Positions 6,176 through 9,218 of a stretch of DNA of 9,218 nt are shown in pieces. Every line of letters begins with the position of its first letter. Position 1 is the stretch's first letter. Under the pieces are notes generated by a model, which did not search any database, had not been told where the DNA came from, and saw only the letters and a list, made by a program, of their open reading frames with translations. The DNA is from JBBQKF01 sp964549475 (lineage in GTDB: Bacteria > Bacillota > Clostridia > Saccharofermentanales > UBA5734): contig CAZJXH010000155.1 of NCBI GenBank assembly GCA_964549475.1, forward strand, positions 1 to 9,218. The letters run 5' to 3'. The translations under genes and the position numbers were made by a program.

Positions 6176-8053
6176 TTAATTTGTCTCCTTGAAATACACG
6201 CCTTCCACTCCAAAATTGAACGTCAGCTTCCCGGTGGAGTCCTTTGTGATGGTAACTGTCTGAAAAACCAGTTTCACTTGAACCGCTTCGCCTTTTATCA
6301 CAAAGATCATGTCTTCAACCGGGACGGCAAGCTCTCCTTTGCCTGAATTCACTGAGTTCAGCGGGTATTTTGCTGTCAGTCGACTTTCGTAATCACTCAA
6401 ATCTGTGCTCAGGACTTGTTTGCCTTTGAATTTTACAGTCAGATTCGGTGTCGCGATTCCTTTTTTAACATCTGCCAGAGCATAGTCCCAGGAAAGATCG
6501 TACAGGCCCTTTGTCGTTTTAATCGAAACGTTCTTGCTGTTCTCCAGTGTGTTTCTTGAAACATAGTATTGATAGTCTTCAAGAGGGACCGGGGTATATT
6601 CCGAATGAAGATAGAGATATTCAGTCTGGTTGGCGGGACCTTGTTTATTGCCATCATAATATTCCTGAGCAAATCCATAAACCGTGGCAAAGTCGTATAT
6701 ATTCGGCAAAGAGGTAGAAACCCAGTCCGGTGCTGTCCTGTTTTCCTGATCGAACAGATAGTTTGTCGCATCCGTGATGTCCTGTCTGTCCATAGATGGA
6801 ACATCGCTGCCGGCGACAATTTTACCGTCCGCCAGCATTTCGTTGCGGACCAGCAAATTCTCCAGACGTTTCGCCTGCATCGAGAAGGACAGATCGGATG
6901 CTCCGATCCCCGGCATGACAAAGACTGCGATCAATGCGATGGCGACGTAGGATGGAATCCGGTTCCTGACAATTGGAAGGATAAGGAACAGAACACTTGT
7001 GACTGCGGCAAAAAGCCAAAGAAGCACAATCCCGTATTCCGCCGGTTTCATCCCATAACGGCTGATCCGGCTGATAATCGGGTATGCTTCAAATGCGAGA
7101 AAAACAAGCGTTGTAATAGGAATGATTCTTTTATACAAACGGACAAGGAGGGTATTATAAGAGCTGACAATAAAATAAAGGAAGATTCCAACCAGAGAGT
7201 AGGTGGTGAAAATCGCAATCGTCTGATTGTATTCAGGCCAGGACCTGGTGATGACAATTTGAACTGCCCAGATAAATAATACAAGGGTCAGCGCTGCAAG
7301 AATCGGAATCATGATGTTCTGGAACAGGATTTCCGCAAAACGGGGCTGTTTGAGCGCCTTCTCCAGACGCTCATCCGTTCCTTTTTCTATTTCTGTTTTT
7401 ATTTCTGTTTCCGTTATCTCTTTCTCTTTCTTGAATTCAGGAAAATAGCCGAGGAAAAAGACGTATCCGAACAGAGCACTCAGGATGGCGATATAGCTAT
7501 AGACGTTTCCGCTCATATCTTTATACAAGAGGGACTGGACCGCAAAAGCGACAAAAAAGAATCCAAGCATGATCACAAGCGAATAGACCACTGTGATAAA
7601 AAAGGATTTGACTGTCATAAAAATCATCTGATTATATTGAATTTTCTTGCTTCCAAGTGTCGGAACAAACAGGAATACCAGGAAAGAGATCCCTATTCCA
7701 GCGATAATCCGCGAGATGGTATCGGACGGAATCACCAGTCCGGAAGAAAAATAGATCGCAAAAAAAGCCCCCGCTGAAACAAGGAAGGCAGCGGTGTTGG
7801 CAATGATGAACGGGACCGGCTTGGTGGCGGTCCTCTTTGCAATGACGCACAATGCCATGTTGAGGAACGCGCCAAAAGCGAATGTCCATTGAAAGGAGTA
7901 AAAAAGAACAAGATTGGTCCGAGGAGCCGCATAAATCATCCAGATCGACAGGAATGCCAGACAGGCGGCAAAAAACACCGACACCGGATAATACAGGAGT
8001 GCGAATCCTCCCCGTTTGAGAATGCTGGACAGTTTTCCCCATAATGATTTCAT
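6176..8053 (-). CDS. Polytopic membrane protein, DUF4153-like, with exported C-terminal domain
   Basis: A 625-residue integral membrane protein. About eleven hydrophobic helices can be drawn: near 18-41, 48-72, 82-104, 112-132, 147-173, 184-204, 246-268, 278-297, 308-327, 338-361 and 366-384. A charged Lys/Glu-rich loop (about 206-240) lies between helices 6 and 7 and should be cytoplasmic. After helix 11 a soluble region of about 240 residues (385-625), rich in Tyr, Asp and beta-type alternation, should be outside. The segment ISRISRYGMKPAEYGIVLLW (327-346) followed by a helix resembles the conserved core of DUF4153 proteins, whose function is unknown. I see no catalytic motif. The ATG at 8053 has AAAGGGG (8060-8066) 6 nt upstream and a near-consensus promoter. 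The next gene is 200 bp downstream on the same strand and has its own likely promoter; a functional link is inferred only from neighbourhood. Confidence 0.82.
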   Translation of the reverse strand: MKSLWGKLSSILKRGGFALLYYPVSVFFAACLAFLSIWMIYAAPRTNLVLFYSFQWTFAFGAFLNMALCVIAKRTATKPVPFIIANTAAFLVSAGAFFAIYFSSGLVIPSDTISRIIAGIGISFLVFLFVPTLGSKKIQYNQMIFMTVKSFFITVVYSLVIMLGFFFVAFAVQSLLYKDMSGNVYSYIAILSALFGYVFFLGYFPEFKKEKEITETEIKTEIEKGTDERLEKALKQPRFAEILFQNIMIPILAALTLVLFIWAVQIVITRSWPEYNQTIAIFTTYSLVGIFLYFIVSSYNTLLVRLYKRIIPITTLVFLAFEAYPIISRISRYGMKPAEYGIVLLWLFAAVTSVLFLILPIVRNRIPSYVAIALIAVFVMPGIGASDLSFSMQAKRLENLLVRNEMLADGKIVAGSDVPSMDRQDITDATNYLFDQENRTAPDWVSTSLPNIYDFATVYGFAQEYYDGNKQGPANQTEYLYLHSEYTPVPLEDYQYYVSRNTLENSKNVSIKTTKGLYDLSWDYALADVKKGIATPNLTVKFKGKQVLSTDLSDYESRLTAKYPLNSVNSGKGELAVPVEDMIFVIKGEAVQVKLVFQTVTITKDSTGKLTFNFGVEGVYFKETN

Positions 8054-8162
8054 AAAAATCCCCTTTCGGTTTTTCTTTTTTCATTCTGCTGAATAAACTT
8101 CTTCTCCAAGGCATTCGATTGCCCTGCTTCTTCTCTTGATTCCCTTCACTGATTCTCTTCTA

Positions 8163-8191
8163 ATGATATCGTAATTTCCTTGGATTTGCAA
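8163..8191 (-). promoter_or_regulatory. Sigma-A-type promoter for the DUF4153-like gene
   Basis: On the minus strand TTGCAA (8186-8191) and TATCAT (8163-8168) are spaced by exactly 17 bp. It lies just downstream of the ferredoxin terminator, as expected for a new transcription unit, with a leader of about 100 nt. Confidence 0.6.
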
Positions 8192-8215
8192 ATTAATTCT
8201 TTTAAAAAAAGCGCC

Positions 8216-8260
8216 AAAAAGGCTGCCGCATTCGAACATTGATGTTCTTTCGCAGCAGCC
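8216..8260 (-). terminator. Rho-independent terminator of the hcp-ferredoxin unit
   Basis: On the minus strand a long two-part hairpin spans 8221-8260: outer arms GGCTGC/GCAGCC, a short GC/GC extension, an internal loop, and inner arms GAACA/TGTTC around a small loop. It is followed directly by TTTTT (8216-8220) and, after GGCGC, by a second run of seven T (8204-8210). It begins 38 bp after the ferredoxin stop. Confidence 0.88.
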
Positions 8261-8298
8261 CTTCATTCCGGATCCAAGGCCAAGGATGGCTGATGAAA

Positions 8299-8487
8299 TT
8301 ACTCTATTGTTATCGCCTCGACAGGGCAGGCATCTTTCGCACTGTTTGCCGGGTCGATCTGCTCTTTTGAAATTTCATCCTTGATTGCAGATGCTTTTCC
8401 ATCGTCGTCCATGGTGAAAACCGCCGGACATTCCTCCTGGCATACGCCGCATCCAATGCATAGTTCCTTGTCTACAAAAGCTTTCAT
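8299..8487 (-). CDS. Monocluster [4Fe-4S] ferredoxin
   Basis: A 62-residue acidic soluble electron carrier. Cys10, Cys13 and Cys16 in CIGCGVC, plus Cys54 in the CP motif near the C-terminus, are the expected ligands of a single [4Fe-4S] cluster, as in Thermotoga-type ferredoxins. A further cysteine, Cys20 (followed by Pro), is present; in related proteins it pairs with a second cysteine in a disulfide, but no partner exists here, the segment DPANSAKDACP having only the cluster ligand. The ATG has AAAGGAG (8496-8502) 8 nt upstream. It lies 47 bp after hcp with no promoter or terminator between, and a strong terminator follows, so the two form an operon in which this protein could deliver low-potential electrons to Hcp. 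It could also serve other reductases. Confidence 0.94.
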   Translation of the reverse strand: MKAFVDKELCIGCGVCQEECPAVFTMDDDGKASAIKDEISKEQIDPANSAKDACPVEAITIE

Positions 8488-8534
8488 TGATTGTTCTCCT
8501 TTCTTTTTCTTCCGATGAATCTTTATTGATTGAT

Positions 8535-9218
8535 TTAAAGGAATAATTTAATGTCCTCCTCCGCTGTTCCGATTCCTGCGATTCCGAACTTCTCGACAAG
8601 AATTGCCGCGATATTCGGAGAAAGAAAGGCGGGGAGCGTTGGTCCAAGATGGATATTCCGCACCCCTAGAAACAGCAGGGCAAGCAGGACAATAACCGCT
8701 TTCTGCTCATACCATGCAATATTGAAAACGATCGGCAGGTCATTGATCTCTTCCAGACCGAATGCGTTTTTCAGGGCAAGAGCGATCAGTACCAGGGAAT
8801 AAGAATCGTTGCATTGCCCTGCATCAAGGACTCTCGGGATTCCATCAATGTCCCCGAGGTTCAATTTATTATATCGGTATTTCGCGCAGCCGGCAGTCAG
8901 GATCACGGTGTCGGAAGGAAGCTTTTCGGCGAATTCCGTATAATACTCCCGGCTTTTCATTCGGGCATCGCATCCCGCCATGACGAAAAACTTCCTGATT
9001 TTCCCCGCTTTCACTGCGGCAGTGATTTTATCCGCAAGGCCGATCAGGGTGTTGTGTGCGAATCCGCCGGTCAGTTCACCGGTTTCGATTTCAATCGGAG
9101 GAAGGCATTTTTTCGCATGGTCGATGAGGATGGAAAAATCTTTCTTTTCTCCATTTTTACGGTCCGGTATTTGTTTCAGTCCCTCGAATCCGACAACCCC
9201 TGTTGTATATACCCGGTC
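8535..9218 (-). CDS. hcp: Hybrid-cluster protein (hydroxylamine/NO reductase), C-terminal part
   Basis: Only the last 227 residues are in the window; the frame is open from the right edge, and the family is about 530-550 residues long. Four known ligands of the [4Fe-2S-2O] hybrid cluster are visible: the cysteine of AGCDARMKSR (fragment residue 83, the persulfide cysteine), of TAGCAKYRYNK (111), of DAGQCNDS (136), and the glutamate of AWYEQKAV (171), with the conserved lysine two residues on (173). The protein ends with the typical HLGPTLPAFLSPN region and a short tail. Hcp is a cytosolic, oxygen-sensitive enzyme that reduces hydroxylamine in vitro and is known in enterobacteria as a high-affinity NO reductase. 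The N-terminal cubane-binding cysteines, promoter and any NO-responsive operator lie outside. The ferredoxin gene follows after 47 bp in the same operon. Confidence 0.97.
   Translation of the reverse strand, partial: DRVYTTGVVGFEGLKQIPDRKNGEKKDFSILIDHAKKCLPPIEIETGELTGGFAHNTLIGLADKITAAVKAGKIRKFFVMAGCDARMKSREYYTEFAEKLPSDTVILTAGCAKYRYNKLNLGDIDGIPRVLDAGQCNDSYSLVLIALALKNAFGLEEINDLPIVFNIAWYEQKAVIVLLALLFLGVRNIHLGPTLPAFLSPNIAAILVEKFGIAGIGTAEEDIKLFL

Noticed and set aside
8081..8266. Minus-strand open frame of 61 codons between the ferredoxin and DUF4153-like genes
   Set aside because: It runs across the ferredoxin terminator and the next gene's promoter and codes no recognisable domain.

Overview
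The window looks like a chromosomal segment of an anaerobic Gram-positive bacterium, most likely a Clostridia-type Bacillota. The reasons are strong GGAGG-type ribosome binding sites before nearly every gene, sigma-A-like promoters (several with an extended -10), moderate base composition, a hybrid-cluster protein paired with a small clostridial-type [4Fe-4S] ferredoxin, and several zinc-ribbon membrane proteins typical of Firmicutes. I see no insertion sequence, CRISPR array, tRNA, rRNA, phage gene or attachment site. All genes but one are on the minus strand.

Left part (1-3003): a UDP-sugar 4,6-dehydratase/epimerase of the FlaA1/CapD/PglF type runs off the left edge, so only its four membrane helices, first Rossmann domain and start of the SDR domain are visible. 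Upstream of it on the same strand is a complete alpha-D-phosphohexomutase (phosphoglucomutase/phosphomannomutase) with an unusual C-terminal phosphate loop. Together they suggest supply and modification of nucleotide sugars for a surface polysaccharide, probably continuing to the left.

Middle part (3004-8210): a group of membrane and envelope proteins of unknown function. Divergent from the mutase is a zinc-ribbon protein with five membrane helices (YIP1-like). Convergent to it are three minus-strand genes: a multi-pass DUF4153-like protein, a single-pass zinc-ribbon protein with a Gln/Pro-rich linker and two tandem copies of one ectodomain, and a small soluble bacterial PH-domain protein. 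A 13-bp hairpin with flanking A and T runs separates the convergent genes. Predicted topologies agree with each other: zinc ribbons and PH domain in the cytoplasm, the duplicated ectodomain and the DUF4153 C-terminal domain outside. This is the part most likely to hold an undescribed system, but its function cannot be read from the sequence.

Right part (8211-9218): a two-gene unit on the minus strand, hcp (hybrid-cluster protein, C-terminal 227 residues only) followed 47 bp later by a monocluster ferredoxin and then a strong terminator. It probably serves anaerobic nitric oxide/hydroxylamine detoxification, with the ferredoxin as candidate electron donor.
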